Positions 6,639-14,893 are shown, counted from the stretch's first letter. The stretch: DNA of 38,851 bases from an uncultured Actinomycetes bacterium (GCA_946482365.1 CAMLQY010000016.1:1-38851), one strand, 5' to 3'. Notes: generated by a model not told the origin, from the letters alone. A program made the numbers and translations.

Positions 6639-7487
6639 ATCGCGGATTCCCCGACATCGCGCCTGCTGCTCGCCTGCCCCGACCGGCCGGGCCTGATCGC
6701 CGCCGTCAGCGGCTTCCTCGCCGACGCCGGCCTCAACATCGTCGACGCCGACCAGCACTCCAGCGACGAGGGGCGCTTCTTCATGCGGATGGTGTTCGAC
6801 GCCATCCCCGAGGACGAGCTGGCGGCGGTCCGGCAGCGCTTCGAGCGCGAGGTCGCCACGCGCTTCGAGATGGAGCACCGCTTCGCCGAGTCGAGCGAGC
6901 GCAAGCGGGTGGCGATCATGGTCTCGCGCGAAGACCACTGCCTCTCCGACCTGCTCTGGCGCTGGCGCAGCGGCGAGCTCGGCGCCGACGTCGCCGTCGT
7001 CGTCTCCAATCACGACGACCACCGTGGGCAGGTCGAGTCGCTGGGGCTCGACTTCCACCACGTGCCGGTCTCCCCGGACACCCGCGAGCAGGCCGAGGCG
7101 CGGGCGCTGGAGCTCTTCGCCGGCGTCGACCTGCTCGTCCTGGCCCGCTACATGCAGGTCCTCTCCGGCGAGTTCCTGCAGCGGCTGGGCGCGCCGGCGA
7201 TCAACATCCACCACAGCTTCCTGCCGGCCTTCGTCGGCGCCGACCCCTATCGCCGGGCCCACGAGCGCGGCGTGAAGCTGATCGGCGCCACCGCCCACTA
7301 CGTCACCGAGGAGCTCGACGCGGGGCCGATCATCGACCAGGACGTGACCCGGGTCAGCCACCGCGACGAGGTCGGCGACCTGAAACGGATCGGCCGCGAC
7401 ATCGAGCGCCTGGTCCTCGCCCGCGCGGTCAAGGCCCATGTCGATGACCGGGTGCTCCTCGACGGCCCCCGCACCATCGTCTTTTAG
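6639..7487 (+). CDS. purU: Formyltetrahydrofolate deformylase, N-terminal start codon apparently lost
   Basis: Hydrolyses 10-formyl-THF to formate and THF, supplying formate for purine synthesis and balancing one-carbon pools. The N-terminal ACT domain begins SRLLLACPDRPGLIAAVSGF; the formyltransferase-type catalytic domain has NIHHSFLPAF and the later DAGPIIDQD. Read from ATC at 6639 the product is 282 aa, the usual size (~280). The frame is open back to a TGA at 6573 but contains no ATG, GTG or TTG before the internal ATG at 6783, which would delete half of the ACT domain. One extra G in the G4 run at 6633-6636 would put ATG-ATG-GGG-GAA-ATC in frame, so a one-base deletion (real or a sequencing error) is likely. 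Confidence 0.9.
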   Translation: MADSPTSRLLLACPDRPGLIAAVSGFLADAGLNIVDADQHSSDEGRFFMRMVFDAIPEDELAAVRQRFEREVATRFEMEHRFAESSERKRVAIMVSREDHCLSDLLWRWRSGELGADVAVVVSNHDDHRGQVESLGLDFHHVPVSPDTREQAEARALELFAGVDLLVLARYMQVLSGEFLQRLGAPAINIHHSFLPAFVGADPYRRAHERGVKLIGATAHYVTEELDAGPIIDQDVTRVSHRDEVGDLKRIGRDIERLVLARAVKAHVDDRVLLDGPRTIVF

Positions 7488-7494
7488 CTTCTGT

Positions 7495-7544
7495 GCTGAC
7501 TTCGTCTTTTCCGGTCCATATGCACCTCTAAAGACGAAGTCAGC
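7495..7544. repeat. Palindromic repeat family C, copy 1
   Basis: 50 bp; the outer 15 bases at each end are reverse complements (GCTGACTTCGTCTTT and AAAGACGAAGTCAGC). It starts 7 bases after the purU stop and may terminate that transcript. A second copy lies at 26530-26579 with about 41 of 50 identical bases. Confidence 0.8.
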
Positions 7545-7583
7545 GCTGGCTGTCTGGCCAGCCGAGTCGGTATAACTGGGGCG

Positions 7584-8927
7584 ATGGAGCAGGCGACACT
7601 CTCCCGCGCACCGGCAACGAGAATCCGAGCTGAGCTGCCCCCGGGCCCGAAGGGGCCCGCTCTCCTCCAGGGACTGCGCTACGCACGGGATCCCCATGGG
7701 TTCCTCGGTCGCTTCCAGCGCCGCTACGGCGACATCTTCACCGTCTCCTTCCCAATCCTCGGCCGGGTCGTCTGGGTCGCCGAGCCCTCCCTCGTCAAGG
7801 AGGTGTTCACAGGCGCCCCCGAGCAGTTCCACGCCGGCGAGGCGAACGCGACGGTGCTGGAGCCGGTGCTGGGCCCCAACTCGGTGCTGACCCTCGACGA
7901 GGCCCCGCACATGCGCCAGCGCAAGCTGCTGCTGCCGCCGTTCCACGGCGAGCGGATCCGCCGCTACGGCGAGCTGATGCGCACGATCGCCCGGCGCGAG
8001 ATGGAGAGCTGGCCGGTGGGCGAGACCTTCGCCCTGCGACCCCACACGCAGCGGATCACCCTTGCCGTGATCCTCGAGGCCGTCTTCGGAGTGCACGACG
8101 AGCGGCGCCTGGAGCGGGCGGAGCGCCTGATCGAGACCTTCGGCAAGCGCGTCAACATGATCGCCCTCCCATTCCTGCGCCGCAACCTCGGCCCCTGGAG
8201 CCCCTGGGCGCGCTTCCTCCGCGCCCGCGAGGCGTTCGACGAGTTCATCTACGAGGAGATCGAGATCCGCCGGCGCGAGGCCGAAACGGAAGAGCGCGAC
8301 GACGTGCTCTCCCTGCTCCTGCAAGCCCGCCACGACGACGGCGCGCCGATGAGCGACGAAGAGCTGCGCGACGAGCTGGTCACCGTGCTAGGCGCCGGCC
8401 ACGAGACGACCGCCACCGCCCTCGCCTGGGCGATGGAGCGGCTGCTGCGCACGCCGCGGGTACTGGCAAAGCTGCGCGAGTCCCTCGCCGCGGGCGAGGA
8501 CGACTACCTCGACGCGACGATCAAGGAGACCCTGCGGATCCGGCCGGTGATCATCGACGCCGCGCGCAAGCTGAACGAGCCGCTGCGGATCGGTGGCTAC
8601 GACCTCCCAGCCGGGACCTGCGTCTTCCCAGCGGCCGCGGCGCTCCACTACCGCGAGGACCTCTTCCCCGACCCGCACGAGTTCCGCCCCGAGCGCTTCC
8701 TCGACGGCAAGCCCAGCGGCTACGCCTGGCTCCCATTCGGCGGCGGCGTGCGGCGCTGCATCGGCGCCGCCTTCGCCGAATACGAGATGCGCGTGGTGCT
8801 GCGGGAGTTCGTCATGCGAGCCGAGCTGAGCGCGCCCGACCCCAAGCCTGAGCGGGCGAGGATCCGCAACATCACCGTCGCCCCCGCCAGGGAAGCACGC
8901 GTCAGGCTGGATCGCCCGCTGCGCTGA
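7584..8927 (+). CDS. Cytochrome P450
   Basis: 447 aa, full length, soluble (no N-terminal membrane anchor). Family landmarks: I-helix AGHETT at 271-276 for oxygen activation, K-helix ETLR at 315-318 (ExxR), and the heme loop FGGGVRRCIG at 385-394 with Cys392 as the axial thiolate. Substrate unknown; P450s of this general type oxidise lipids or terpenoids and need a ferredoxin or reductase that is not encoded nearby. The 3' end overlaps the end of the convergent ABC-F gene by 26 bases. Confidence 0.95.
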   Translation: MEQATLSRAPATRIRAELPPGPKGPALLQGLRYARDPHGFLGRFQRRYGDIFTVSFPILGRVVWVAEPSLVKEVFTGAPEQFHAGEANATVLEPVLGPNSVLTLDEAPHMRQRKLLLPPFHGERIRRYGELMRTIARREMESWPVGETFALRPHTQRITLAVILEAVFGVHDERRLERAERLIETFGKRVNMIALPFLRRNLGPWSPWARFLRAREAFDEFIYEEIEIRRREAETEERDDVLSLLLQARHDDGAPMSDEELRDELVTVLGAGHETTATALAWAMERLLRTPRVLAKLRESLAAGEDDYLDATIKETLRIRPVIIDAARKLNEPLRIGGYDLPAGTCVFPAAAALHYREDLFPDPHEFRPERFLDGKPSGYAWLPFGGGVRRCIGAAFAEYEMRVVLREFVMRAELSAPDPKPERARIRNITVAPAREARVRLDRPLR

Positions 8928-10812
8928 CGGCCCGCTCGGCCTCCTCCCACTGCTCGTAGAGCTCGGCAAGCTCCCGCTTCGCCGCCTCGTGGCGCGCGCC
9001 CGCCTGCTCGGCCTTGGCCGGGGTCGACCAGGCGGCCGGGTCGGCCAGCTCCTCCTCGACCGCGGCCAGCTCGGCCTCGGCGGCCTCGATCTTCTCCGCC
9101 AGGCGGCTCGCCCTGCGGGCGGCCTTCTTCGAGGCGGCCCCGGGCTTGGCTCGCTTGGCCGGCTTGCCTGCCCGCTTCCGGGCCGCCACGGCGGTCGCCT
9201 CGGCTTCCGCCTGTTCGTCGCGCTCGCGCTGGTAGGCAGCCCAGCCGCTCAGGTGGCTCTCCAGCCGGCCGCCCTCGCAGACGAGGGTGCGGCTGCCGAC
9301 CGCCTCGAGCAGGGCGCGGTCGTGGGAGACGAGAACCACCGCGCCCTCGAAGGCCGAGAGCGCGTCCTCGAGCGCCTCGCGGCTCTCGACGTCGAGGTGG
9401 TTCGTCGGCTCGTCGAGGATCAGGACGTTGGCGCCGGAGGCGACGAGAATCGCCAGCGAGAGCCGGCGCTGCTCGCCCCCGGAGATGTCGTCGAGCGCTT
9501 TCTCGACGTCGGCGCCGGAGAAGAGGAAGCCGCCGAGCAGGTCGCGCGCCTTCTGCCCGCTGAGGCCGGTGCCGCGCTGGGCGGCGTCGAGCACCGTTCC
9601 CTCCCCCGCCGCGGAATCGGCGTGCTGGGAGAGGTAGCCGACCTTGACGTTGTGCCCGGTCCGCACCGACCCGGCAGCGGGCTCGCGCTTCCCCGCAAGG
9701 GCCTCGATCAGGCTGGTCTTGCCGGCGCCGTTGGGACCGACGAGGACGACGTGCTCGCCCCGCTCGATTTCGAGCTCGGCCTGCTCGAGCAGGGTACGCC
9801 CCGGCACCTCGATCCTGGCGCCGACCAGTTTCAGCACGACCCGGCCCGGCCGCTCGGGAGTGACGAACGAGAACCGCAGGTTGCGGCGGTCGCGCGCCTC
9901 GGCCTTCACCCCGTCGCGCTTGATCTTGTCGATCTGCTTCAGCCGCGACTGCGCCTGGCGGGCCTTCGTCGCCTTGTAGCGGAAGCGCTCGACGAAGCGC
10001 TCCATCCGCTCGATCTCGGCCTGCTGGCGCTCGATCGCCTTGCCGCGGGCGATCTCGCGCGCCGCCTGCTCCTTGCGCCAGGCGTGCCAGGGACCGGCGA
10101 AGAAGCGTCCCTTGTGGGCCTCCAGCTCCAGCACCGACGTCCCCACCGCCTCGAGGAACCAGCGGTCGTGGGCGACGAGGACGACGGCGGCGTCGAGGTC
10201 GACCAGGTAGCGCTCCAGCCACTCCAGCGAGGGGATGTCCAGGTGGTTCGTCGGCTCGTCGAGGAGCAGCAGGTCGGGGCGGGTGGCGAGCGCGCGAGCG
10301 AGGGAGGCGCGGGTCAGCTCGCCGCCGGAGAAGGTCGAGAGCCGCCGCCTGGCGGCCTCCTCGCCGAAGCCGAGGCCGCCGAGCACCGCGAGAACGTCCT
10401 CGCGCCAGCGGTAGCCGCCGCCCGCTTCTAGCCGCTGCTGCGCCGCGGCATAGGCCCGCATCGTCTCCTCGCCGGGGGCGCCCTTCGCCATCGCACCCTC
10501 CAGGCGCGCCAGCTCGATCTCGGTCTCCTGCATGTCGGCGCGGCCGGAGAAGACGTAGTCGCCGAGGGATATATCAGCGTCGCGCGGCGGCCGCTGGTCG
10601 TGCAGGGCGACCCGCGCCCCCTTCTGCAGGGCGATGCTGCCTGAATCGGGCGGCCGCTCCCCGGCCAGGACCCGGAGCAGGGTCGACTTGCCGGCGCCGT
10701 TGCGCCCGGAGAGGGTCATCCGCTCGCGCCGCTCGAGCTTGAAGGAGACGTCTTCGAAGAGCAGCTCGCCGCCGGCATAGACGTCGATGGTCGTTGCGGT
10801 CGCGATGGCCAT
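8902..10812 (-). CDS. ABC-F family ATPase
   Basis: 636 aa from the ATG at 10812. Two ABC cassettes on one chain with no membrane segments: Walker A GRNGAGKS at 36-43 and GPNGAGKT near 357, signatures FSGGELTRASLA and ISGGEQRRLSLA, and two LLLDEPTNHLD / LILDEPTNHLD Walker B motifs. The linker between them is Lys/Arg/Glu-rich (the P-site interaction motif region). A C-terminal ~100-residue Ala/Lys/Glu coiled coil follows. ABC-F proteins act on the ribosome, relieving stalls or giving antibiotic resistance; the long charged tail resembles Uup/EttA-type members. Divergent from the OsmC gene with only ~50 bases between. Confidence 0.93.
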   Translation of the reverse strand: MAIATATTIDVYAGGELLFEDVSFKLERRERMTLSGRNGAGKSTLLRVLAGERPPDSGSIALQKGARVALHDQRPPRDADISLGDYVFSGRADMQETEIELARLEGAMAKGAPGEETMRAYAAAQQRLEAGGGYRWREDVLAVLGGLGFGEEAARRRLSTFSGGELTRASLARALATRPDLLLLDEPTNHLDIPSLEWLERYLVDLDAAVVLVAHDRWFLEAVGTSVLELEAHKGRFFAGPWHAWRKEQAAREIARGKAIERQQAEIERMERFVERFRYKATKARQAQSRLKQIDKIKRDGVKAEARDRRNLRFSFVTPERPGRVVLKLVGARIEVPGRTLLEQAELEIERGEHVVLVGPNGAGKTSLIEALAGKREPAAGSVRTGHNVKVGYLSQHADSAAGEGTVLDAAQRGTGLSGQKARDLLGGFLFSGADVEKALDDISGGEQRRLSLAILVASGANVLILDEPTNHLDVESREALEDALSAFEGAVVLVSHDRALLEAVGSRTLVCEGGRLESHLSGWAAYQRERDEQAEAEATAVAARKRAGKPAKRAKPGAASKKAARRASRLAEKIEAAEAELAAVEEELADPAAWSTPAKAEQAGARHEAAKRELAELYEQWEEAERAVSAAGDPA

Positions 10813-10863
10813 GACAGCCCTGACACTACGCGGCTCAGCCCGTACGGGCGTAACCTGCGGCGG

Positions 10864-11373
10864 ATGGAACGGGAGCGGCTGCGCGAGGTCCAGGCTCCGC
10901 TGAAGGAGCGCTACCGCGAGGAGCCCGCGGCCGCGGTCGTCACCCTGAAGGCCAGCGGGGAGCTCGGCGAGGGCGTCTCCTGCTCGGTGCAAACGGGACG
11001 GGCGATTGCCGAGGCAGGGCTGCACCCCGCCTCCGGCGGCGACGGGTCGCAGCTCTGCTCGGGCGACATGCTGCTCGAGGCCCTGGTCGCCTGCGCCGGC
11101 GTGACCCTCCGCGCCGTGGCGACGTCGCTTGGAATCGTGGTGCGGTCCGGGACGGTGCGCGCCGAGGGCGAGCTCGACTTCCGCGGCACGCTCGCGGTCG
11201 ATCGTGACGCTCCAGTGGGCTTCGCGGCGATCCGGCTCGCCTTCGAGCTCGATTGCGACGCCAGCGGGGAGGAGCTGGAGACTCTGCTGAAGCTGACCGA
11301 GCGCTACTGCGTCGTCTTCCAGACCCTCAGCCGGCCGCCCCAGCTGTCGGCGACGCTTGGAGCTGCGTCGTAG
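10864..11373 (+). CDS. OsmC-family protein (thiol peroxidase-like)
   Basis: 169 aa. The OsmC fold is shown by LCSGDMLLEALVACAGVTLRA, the helix carrying the first conserved Cys, and LTERYCVVFQTLS with the second Cys near the C-terminus, together with beta-strand repeats around GTVRAEGELDFRGTL. OsmC/Ohr proteins reduce organic hydroperoxides with this Cys pair, or in some branches lack that activity. Its last bases are followed almost directly by the MBL-fold gene (start 11381), so the two are probably co-transcribed. Confidence 0.8.
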   Translation: MERERLREVQAPLKERYREEPAAAVVTLKASGELGEGVSCSVQTGRAIAEAGLHPASGGDGSQLCSGDMLLEALVACAGVTLRAVATSLGIVVRSGTVRAEGELDFRGTLAVDRDAPVGFAAIRLAFELDCDASGEELETLLKLTERYCVVFQTLSRPPQLSATLGAAS

Positions 11374-11380
11374 TCCAATC

Positions 11381-12307
11381 ATGGCGGGGCCCCTGCGACA
11401 CCTGGGAGACCTGGCAAAGGCGCGGCTGACCCGGCGCTCCGCCCAGCGCGAGGACAGCCAGGCCCTCGGCGAGCTGGAGGCCAGGCTCCTGGAGCTGCCC
11501 GCCGGGCTGGAAGTCGAATGGCTCGGCGTCTCCGGCTACCGGATGAGCTTCGAGGGGCAGACGCTGTTCGTCGACCCCTACCTCTCCCGGGTCCCATTCG
11601 CCGACCTCCTGCGGCGGCGCCCCACGCTGCCCGACCCGGCCGCGCTGGACCGCTTCGTCCACGCGCCGGGAAAGGTCGCCGGCGTCCTCGTCGGCCACAC
11701 CCACTTCGACCATGCGGTCGACGCCCCGGCGATCGCCCGTCGCTTCGGCTGCAGCGCCTACGGCTCGGACTCGCTGGTGACGCTGATGGGCCTGCACGGC
11801 CTGGCCGAGCAGGCAGTCTCGGTCGAGCCCTACCGCACCTACGAGCTGGGGCCGTTCGAGGTCGGCTTCACGCCGAGCGTCCACTCGAAGCTGCTGCTCG
11901 GCCTCGCCGTTCCCTACGACGGCGACCTCACCTGCGAGCACCTCGACGCGCTCTCTCCGAGCGCCTACCGCTGCGGCCAGGTCTGGGGCATCTCGATCCG
12001 CGTCGCCGGCATCTGCTTCTACCACCAGGGCAGCGCAAACCTGGTCGACGAGGCGATCCGCGAGCGCGGCGTCGACGTCTTCCTGGCCGGCGTCGCCGGC
12101 CGCAGCTTCACCGAGGACTACTGGAAGCGGATCCTCCCCCGCCTCGACCCGGCGGTGGTGGTCCCGACCCACTACGACAACTTCTTCCGGCCGCTGGGCC
12201 AGCGGATGGAGTTCGTCTCCAACGTCCAGCTCTCGGCGCTGCCCAACGAAATCGCCGCGGTCAGCTCCGACACCCGCATCGCCGCCCTCCCCCGCGCCGA
12301 CCTCTAA
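11381..12307 (+). CDS. MBL-fold metal-dependent hydrolase (UlaG/NAPE-PLD-like)
   Basis: 308 aa from the ATG at 11381. Metallo-beta-lactamase features: WLGVSGYRMSFEGQTLFVDPYLS near the N-terminus, HTHFDH at 106-111 (metal site), SVHSKL, HQGSAN and the final PTHYDNFF histidine. The N-terminal ~40 residues form a helix. This subgroup resembles lactonase or phosphodiesterase-type enzymes; the substrate is unknown. It lies 7 bases after the OsmC gene in the same direction. A strong hairpin 15 bases after its stop probably ends the unit. Confidence 0.8.
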   Translation: MAGPLRHLGDLAKARLTRRSAQREDSQALGELEARLLELPAGLEVEWLGVSGYRMSFEGQTLFVDPYLSRVPFADLLRRRPTLPDPAALDRFVHAPGKVAGVLVGHTHFDHAVDAPAIARRFGCSAYGSDSLVTLMGLHGLAEQAVSVEPYRTYELGPFEVGFTPSVHSKLLLGLAVPYDGDLTCEHLDALSPSAYRCGQVWGISIRVAGICFYHQGSANLVDEAIRERGVDVFLAGVAGRSFTEDYWKRILPRLDPAVVVPTHYDNFFRPLGQRMEFVSNVQLSALPNEIAAVSSDTRIAALPRADL

Positions 12308-12322
12308 ACACCACCAACCCCA

Positions 12323-12371
12323 CGCGAGTCCGTCTCAGCCCACATATATGGGGGGCTGAGACGGACTCGCG
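12323..12371. terminator. Bidirectional hairpin terminator
   Basis: A perfect 19-bp stem (12323-12341 with 12353-12371) and an 11-base loop ACATATATGGG. It lies between the convergent MBL-fold and DUF1697 genes. It resembles the other palindromes in the window in size and position but shares no sequence with them. Confidence 0.75.
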
Positions 12372-12380
12372 AGCCTAGAT

Positions 12381-12920
12381 TCAGGTGAAGTGCTTCGCGG
12401 CGATCTGGTCGATCGTGCCCTTGGTCCGGATCGTGTGCAGGCCGAGAGCCATGCCGATCGCTTTCAGGTCGAGCTCGGATTCGGACATGCCGCCGCGCGG
12501 GAGCCAGTAGAGCTGGCGTCCATCGACGGCGAGCCTGTCGTCGTCGCTCGAGAGCGCCAGCGCCTCCTTGCGGTTCGCGGCCGTGGGCTTCTGCGCCAGG
12601 AGCACCACCTGGATCTTGCCTTTCGAAGCCGCGAGAGCGGACCGCTCGAACGGCTCGTGGGCTGCCACCGCCCGCAACTCGTCGTCGCCGCGCAGGAAGA
12701 CCGGCACCTCGTAGCCCAGCGACCCCGCCAGCCCGGCTTCGATCCGCCCTGTCAGCTCCTCCGCGCCGACCCTCTTGGAATCGAAGATCACGTTGCCGCT
12801 GGCCCGGAAGCAGGCGACGTCGGCCATGCCCAGCTCCTCGAAACAGCGACGCAGCTCGTCGTTCTTGATCCGCCGGTTGCCGAGGTTCATCCCGCGCAGG
12901 AAGGCGACGTAGCGCTCCAC
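12381..12920 (-). CDS. DUF1697 family protein
   Basis: 179 aa from a GTG start. The opening RYVAFLRGMNLGNRRIKNDE and the following LRRCFEELGMADVACFRASGNVIFDS are the hallmark of the DUF1697 family; the C-terminal LYWLPRGGMSESEL also fits. No biochemical role is established for the family that I can vouch for. It stands alone between the hairpin terminator and the tmRNA gene. Confidence 0.9.
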   Translation of the reverse strand: MERYVAFLRGMNLGNRRIKNDELRRCFEELGMADVACFRASGNVIFDSKRVGAEELTGRIEAGLAGSLGYEVPVFLRGDDELRAVAAHEPFERSALAASKGKIQVVLLAQKPTAANRKEALALSSDDDRLAVDGRQLYWLPRGGMSESELDLKAIGMALGLHTIRTKGTIDQIAAKHFT

Positions 12921-12973
12921 CCGCCCAGCTTACGGAGACTGCGAGCAACCCCACAGGCAAGCCGGCAGGCTGA

Positions 12974-13332
12974 TGGAGGCGGCCGGAATTGAACCGGCGT
13001 CCGAGGCCGTAGCGCGAAGGTGTCTACAGGTTTAGCCGGCGCTTGATTCTCGTCTCCCGGGGTCCGCGCCGGCGGGCACTGCGGGAGACAGAGCCCTCTG
13101 AATTTTCCCCTGGCGGACGGGGCGATCCGCCTGGGTGAGCCCGCATTCTGAAGCCGGCTGCCCCCTCCGCGGGCGGGAGAGGACCGACTCTCATCGCCTA
13201 GGTTCTAGCTAGGCGGCGAGGGCGAACTCATGGTCCGCACGTATTGGTTTTTGCCGGTGTTTAACGAGGCCTCCGGCAACCTCGACCTGCAACCGTTCGC
13301 ACGGACCGACCACGTCGAAGCCTGTCGCCCCC
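12974..13332 (-). ncRNA. ssrA: tmRNA
   Basis: The 5' end GGGGGCGACAGGCTTCGACG (13332 downward) and 3' end GGTTCAATTCCGGCCGCCTC are the tRNA-like halves; the acceptor pairs GGGGGCG with CGCCTCC. CCA is not encoded. By analogy with mycobacterial tmRNA the resume codon is GCG at 13238-13236, and the tag reads ADHEFALAA then TAG (stop at 13211-13209), with the expected protease-targeting ALAA end. Pseudoknot-like GC-rich pairs follow the tag. It rescues stalled ribosomes with SmpB, encoded 3.3 kb away on the same strand. Confidence 0.95.
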
Positions 13333-13375
13333 GTGCTATGTGGACGGATTGTACGGCGTGGGGTAGGAATACCCG

Positions 13376-14752
13376 GTGGCTGACTTGCAGTTCGACGCGG
13401 TCGTGCTCGGCGCCGGGGCGCCGGGCGAGGTATGCGCCGGGCGGCTCGCCGAGGGCGGGATGTCGGTGGCGATCGTCGAGCAGCACCTCGTCGGCGGCGA
13501 GTGCTCCTACTACGCCTGCATGCCTTCGAAGGCGCTGCTGCGACCCGCGGACCTGCTCGGCGAGGCGCGGCGGGTGCCTGGCGTCGCCGAGGCGGTGACC
13601 GGGGGGCTCGACCCCGGGGCGGTCCTCGAGCGCCGCGACGAGGTGATCCACGATCTCGACGACTCGGGGCAGCTGCCCTGGCTGGAGGAACGCGGGATCG
13701 AGCTCTTCCGCGGCGAGGGCCGAATCGACGGCGAGGGCCGCGTGCGCGTCGGCGAAGACGTGCTCGCCGCGACCCGGGCCATCGTCGTCTCGACCGGCAG
13801 CGGCGCGGCGATGCCGCCGGTCGACGGGCTCGACTCGGTGCCGGCCTGGAACAACCGCGAGGCGACGACCTCGAAGCAGGTGCCGGAGAGCATGGTCGTG
13901 CTCGGGGGCGGTCCGGTCGGCGCGGAGCTGGCACAGGCCTGGGCCACGCTCGGCACAAGGGTGACCTTGGTCGAGGGCGAAGAGCGGCTGCTTCCACGCG
14001 AGGAGCCGTTCGCCGGGGATCAGGTGGCGCTGGCGCTGAGCGAGAGCCACGGCGTGGATGTGCGCACGGGCGTAAAAGCCACGGAGGTGAGCCGGGAGCA
14101 CGACGTCGTCACAGTCGTGCTCGACGACGGCACGGCCGTCGCCGCTGCCGAGATCCTCGTCGCCGTCGGCCGCAAACCGCGCAGCGAAGGGATCGGCCTG
14201 GACTCGGTCGGAGTCGAGCCCGGCAAGGGCGGCTTCCTCGAGACGGACGACCGCATGATGGTCGGCGGCCGCGACTGGCTCTACGCCGTCGGCGACGTCA
14301 ACGGCCGCGCGCTCTTCACCCACATGGGCAAGTACCAGGCCTGGGTGGCCGCCGAGAACGCCCTCGGTCGCCCGGTCGAGGCGGTCGCCGAAGGGCTCGG
14401 CTCCCCCCGCGTCACCTTCACCGACCCCCAGGTCGCCGCCGTCGGCAAGACCCTCGACCAGGCCCGCGAAGGCGGAGTCGACGCCCGCGCCGTCGACGTC
14501 CCCACCGACGGCACGGCTGGCGCGAGCTTCCAGGGCAAGGAAACCGGCGGCACCTCCCGCATAGTGGTCGACGAGTCCCGCAAGACAATCGTCGGCGCCA
14601 CCTTCACCGGCTTCGAGACCGCCGACTTCCTCCACGCGGCCACGGTGGCAATCGTGGGAGAGGTCCCTCTCCAAAAGCTTCGCCACGCGGTCGCGGCCTA
14701 CCCAACCCGTAGCGAGATCTGGCTGAAGCTCTTGGAAGCTCATGGCCTATAG
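13376..14752 (+). CDS. FAD/NAD(P)-dependent disulfide oxidoreductase (dihydrolipoamide dehydrogenase/mercuric reductase-like)
   Basis: 458 aa from a GTG start. FAD site VVLGAGAPGEVCAG (9-22), redox pair C43/C48 in GGECSYYACMPSK, NAD(P) site VVLGGGPVGAELAQAW, second FAD motif LYAVGDVNGRALFTH, and a C-terminal dimer domain. In lipoamide dehydrogenases the C-terminal active-site motif is HPTxSE; here it is YPTRSE (Y442...E447), so the catalytic base His is replaced by Tyr. That argues against true Lpd. No 2-oxoacid dehydrogenase genes are adjacent. The stop codon overlaps the first bases of palindrome A copy 1. Confidence 0.9.
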   Translation: MADLQFDAVVLGAGAPGEVCAGRLAEGGMSVAIVEQHLVGGECSYYACMPSKALLRPADLLGEARRVPGVAEAVTGGLDPGAVLERRDEVIHDLDDSGQLPWLEERGIELFRGEGRIDGEGRVRVGEDVLAATRAIVVSTGSGAAMPPVDGLDSVPAWNNREATTSKQVPESMVVLGGGPVGAELAQAWATLGTRVTLVEGEERLLPREEPFAGDQVALALSESHGVDVRTGVKATEVSREHDVVTVVLDDGTAVAAAEILVAVGRKPRSEGIGLDSVGVEPGKGGFLETDDRMMVGGRDWLYAVGDVNGRALFTHMGKYQAWVAAENALGRPVEAVAEGLGSPRVTFTDPQVAAVGKTLDQAREGGVDARAVDVPTDGTAGASFQGKETGGTSRIVVDESRKTIVGATFTGFETADFLHAATVAIVGEVPLQKLRHAVAAYPTRSEIWLKLLEAHGL

Positions 14753-14867
14753 AGCCAGTCTCGGCAGGGGGTGGAGCGTCTTGTACTTTTTCGCGAACGA
14801 GGTTCGAGCGCCAGCAGTTACCGCCTCTCGAAAAAGTTAAGCGGAACCCCCTGCCGAGACTGGCTCT
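14751..14867. repeat. Palindromic repeat family A, copy 1
   Basis: 117 bp. Perfect 21-bp arms (14751-14771 and 14847-14867) enclose a 75-base core containing GTCTTGTACTTTTTCG, GCGCCAGCA and CTCGAAAAAGTTAAG. ACTTTTTCG and CGAAAAAGT inside the core extend the fold into one long hairpin. The left arm overlaps the reductase stop codon by 2 bases. Copy 2 at 30786-30903 shares the core but has different arms. Confidence 0.85.
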
Positions 14868-14872
14868 CCGCC

Positions 14873-14893
14873 GAAAAGTTAAGCGGAACCCCC
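14873..14893. repeat. Family A right-half fragment
   Basis: GAAAAGTTAAGCGGAACCCC repeats the end of the family A core only 5 bases after copy 1, without a matching left half. It looks like a solo half or the remnant of a second element. Confidence 0.6.

Noticed and set aside
6213..8333. 706-aa minus-strand ORF over purU/P450
   Set aside because: Antisense shadow in GC-rich DNA: it overlaps three recognised genes and has Gly/Ala/Leu/Arg low-information composition.
8902..11382. Long minus-strand ORF extending the ABC-F protein to 826 aa
   Set aside because: The extra 190 residues lie antisense to the OsmC gene, have no family sequence and precede a good ATG at 10812.
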